In this document: piece after piece, positions 33,145-34,883 of the stretch
How the letters are laid out: every line of letters begins with the position of its first letter
Position numbering within the stretch: position 1 is the first letter of the stretch
Assembly: GCA_020852865.1 (NCBI GenBank)
Contig: JADYZZ010000071.1
Span: 1-34,883, forward strand
Source of the DNA: Rubrivivax sp.
GTDB lineage: Bacteria > Pseudomonadota > Gammaproteobacteria > Burkholderiales > Burkholderiaceae_C
Length of the DNA stretch: 34,883 nt
Direction of reading: 5' to 3'
Program-made: the position numbers and the translations under genes
Notes under the pieces: generated by a model
Told to the model about the DNA's origin: nothing
Database searches by the model: none
Seen by the model: the letters and a program-made list of their open reading frames with translations, nothing else

Positions 33145-34883
33145 GCGGCGCCCGGCTCGTGCGCATCGGCGGTGCCAGCGGCTTCTGGGGCGACTCCGGC
33201 GTCGCCGCACCGCAGCTCGTGGCCAGCGGCCAGGTCGACTACCTGGCGTTCGACTACCTCGCCGAACTCACGATGTCGATCCTGGCCGCGGCGCGCCTGA
33301 AGAACCCGGCGCTGGGCTATGCCACCGACTTCGTCGACGTGGCGATGCGCAGCGTGCTGGCCGACGTGGCGGCCAAGGGCATCCGCGTCGTCAGCAACGC
33401 CGGCGGCGTCAATCCCGAAGGTTGCGCCGCGGCACTGCGCGCGCTCGCCGCCGAACTGGGTGTCGCGGTGAAGATCGCCGTGGTGACGGGCGACGACGTG
33501 CTGCCCCTGGTGGCCGATCTGCGTCGGGCCGAGCCGCCGGTGCGCGAGCTGCAAAGCGGCACGCCGCTGCCGGCCAAGGTGGTGACGGCCAACGCCTATC
33601 TGGGTGCCTTGCCGATCAAGGCGGCGCTCGACGCCGGCGCGCAGATCGTCGTCACCGGCCGCTGCGTCGACTCGGCGGTGACGCTGGGCATCCTGATGCA
33701 CGAGTTCGGCTGGAGCGCGGGCGATTTCGACCGGCTCGCCGGCGGCAGCCTGGCCGGCCACATCATCGAATGCGGCTGCCAGGCCACGGGCGGACTGCAC
33801 ACCGATTGGCGCGCCGTGCCCGACTGGCCGCACATCGGCTACCCCATCGTCGAATGCGCCGCCGACGGCAGCTTCAGCGTCACCAAGCCGGCCGGCAGCG
33901 GCGGCCTGGTGGCACCGCAGACCGTGGCCGAGCAGATGCTCTACGAGATCGGCGACCCCGAGCGCTACTTGCTGCCCGACGTGGTGTGCGACTTCAGCCG
34001 GGTGCGCATCGAGCCCGCAGGCGAGCAGCGCGTGCGCGTGCACGGCGCGCGCGGCCACGCACCCGGCGCCTCGTACAAGGTGAGCGCGACCTACGTCGAC
34101 GGCTTCAAGACCTCGGCCCAGCTGACCATCGTCGGTTTCGAGGCGGTGGACAAGGCGCGGCGCACCGGCGAGGCGATCGTCGCGCGCGTGGGCGAGCTGC
34201 TGGCTGCGCGCGGCATGGCGCCGTTCAGCGCCACCCACATCGAGGTGCTGGGCAGCGAGAGCCCCTACGGACCGCATGCGCACCCCGCCGCGGCGCAGAT
34301 GCGCGAGGCCGTGCTGCGCCTGAGTGCGCGCCACCCCGAGAAGGCCGCACTCGAGCTGCTCGCGCGCGAGGTGGCACCGGCCGGCACTTCCTGGGCGCCT
34401 GGCACCACCGGAGCCGGCGGGCGCGCGAGCGTCTCGCCGCTCATCCGCCAGTACGCCTTCCTGCTCGACAAGGCGCGCGTGCAGCCGGCGGTGACGCTGG
34501 ATGGCCGGACGGTGGCCCTGCAGGGCGCGGCTGCGTCGGCCGCCCATCCGGGCGCGGCTGCGCCGGTCGCCCATCCGGGCGCGGCTGCCGCCGTGCAATC
34601 GGCGCGGACCGACGAGGCGCCGGCCGCTGCCGCACCGGCGGTCGAAGCCGCCGGCGCGACGATCGAAGTGCCCTTGCTGCGACTGGCCTGGGCACGCTCG
34701 GGCGACAAGGGCGACACCTCCAATATCGGGGTCATCGCGCGTCGCGCCGAATGGTGGCCGCTGCTGCGCGAGCAGCTCACCGAGGGCCGCGTGGCCGCCT
34801 GGCTGGCCCACCTGGTCGAGGGCCCGGTCACGCGCTACGAAGTGCCCGGCATCCACGCCTTCAACTTCGTCTGCGAGCAGGCG
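33141..34883 (+). CDS. atuA: AtuA family (DUF1446) acyclic terpene utilisation protein, 3'-truncated
   Basis: A protein of at least 581 residues, open to the window edge and probably only a few residues short. The DUF1446/AtuA domain begins at once (RIGGASGFWGDSGVAAPQLV) and contains ISNAGG-type VVSNAGGVNPEGCA, IVVTGRCVDSAVTLG and the AGHIIECGCQATGG motif. After about residue 455 comes an Ala/Pro linker built from 9-residue repeats, then the AtuA C-terminal ferredoxin-fold domain (RLAWARSGDKGDTSNIGVIAR). AtuA is required for growth on citronellol in Pseudomonas, but its reaction is not settled. The ATG at 33141 overlaps the crotonase stop (ATGA). A carboxylase or dehydrogenase may follow beyond the window. 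The gene symbol marks family only. Confidence 0.9.
34523..34588 (+). repeat. 27-base in-frame tandem repeat in the AtuA linker
   Basis: Two full 27-base units (34523-34549 and 34550-34576) and a partial third (34577-34588) differ at only a few positions. They encode GAAASAAHP, GAAAPVAHP and GAAA. The repeat lies in the flexible linker between the two AtuA domains and probably arose by slippage; the number of units may vary between strains. Confidence 0.85.

Overview
The window is a very GC-rich stretch (about 70% G+C by eye) with almost no spare DNA. Its gene content points to a facultatively anaerobic, probably denitrifying, aromatic-degrading betaproteobacterium of the Thauera/Azoarcus/Aromatoleum kind. 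The assignment rests on a Thauera-type benzoyl-CoA reductase in the order bcrB-A-D, an hcrCAB 4-hydroxybenzoyl-CoA reductase, a PadBCD phenylacetyl-CoA:acceptor oxidoreductase, and an O2-independent ubiquinone set (ubiU-ubiV-ubiT). The species cannot be named from the sequence alone. No tRNA, rRNA, CRISPR array or insertion sequence was seen.

Layout. (1) Positions 1-3323, plus strand: bcrB (5' end cut by the window), bcrA and bcrD, the ATP-driven dearomatising enzyme at the centre of anaerobic aromatic catabolism. (2) Positions 21719 down to 3475, minus strand: an unusually long co-directional array. It starts with a branched-chain-amino-acid-type ABC transporter (binding protein, LivH, LivM, LivG, LivF). 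It continues with a FlK-like acyl-CoA thioesterase, padB-padC-padD, a phenylacetate-CoA ligase, hcrC-hcrA-hcrB, and then a five-gene tail of DUF2249 protein, polytopic membrane protein, hemerythrin-like protein, tandem-GNAT protein and MIP18/SufT-like protein. Many junctions are 1-8 base stop/start overlaps (GTGA, ATGA, TGATG). (3) Positions 21884-22866, plus strand: a GNAT protein and a cysteine-free Rrf2 regulator, divergent from the transporter. (4) Positions 26418 down to 22847, minus strand: a DUF2249 protein with a Cys/Gly tail, ubiU, ubiV, ubiT, then a glutathione S-transferase. (5) Positions 26717-29921: heme A synthase (ctaA) convergent with a UvrD/Rep-type helicase. (6) Positions 30091-34883, plus strand: a possible 50-codon leader ORF, crotonase, class III CoA-transferase, a second crotonase and an AtuA-type protein (3' end cut), all overlapping by 4 bases, which looks like an acyl-CoA degradation operon.

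How it fits together (inference). The transporter imports an aromatic acid. The ligase makes phenylacetyl-CoA (or its 4-hydroxy form), PadBCD oxidises the alpha carbon, and HcrCAB removes the para-hydroxyl from 4-hydroxybenzoyl-CoA. BcrCBAD then dearomatises benzoyl-CoA. The phenylglyoxylate oxidoreductase, the ferredoxin system, bcrC and the lower pathway are not in the window. FNR-like TTGAT-N4-ATCAA boxes precede the DUF2249-ubiUVT operon (9/10 match), the transporter (8/10) and, weakly, the hemerythrin gene (7/10). Each lies at the same distance from a -10-like hexamer, which suggests shared anaerobic control. The least described parts are the tail fused to hcr, the GNAT-Rrf2 pair and the crotonase/CoA-transferase/AtuA operon.
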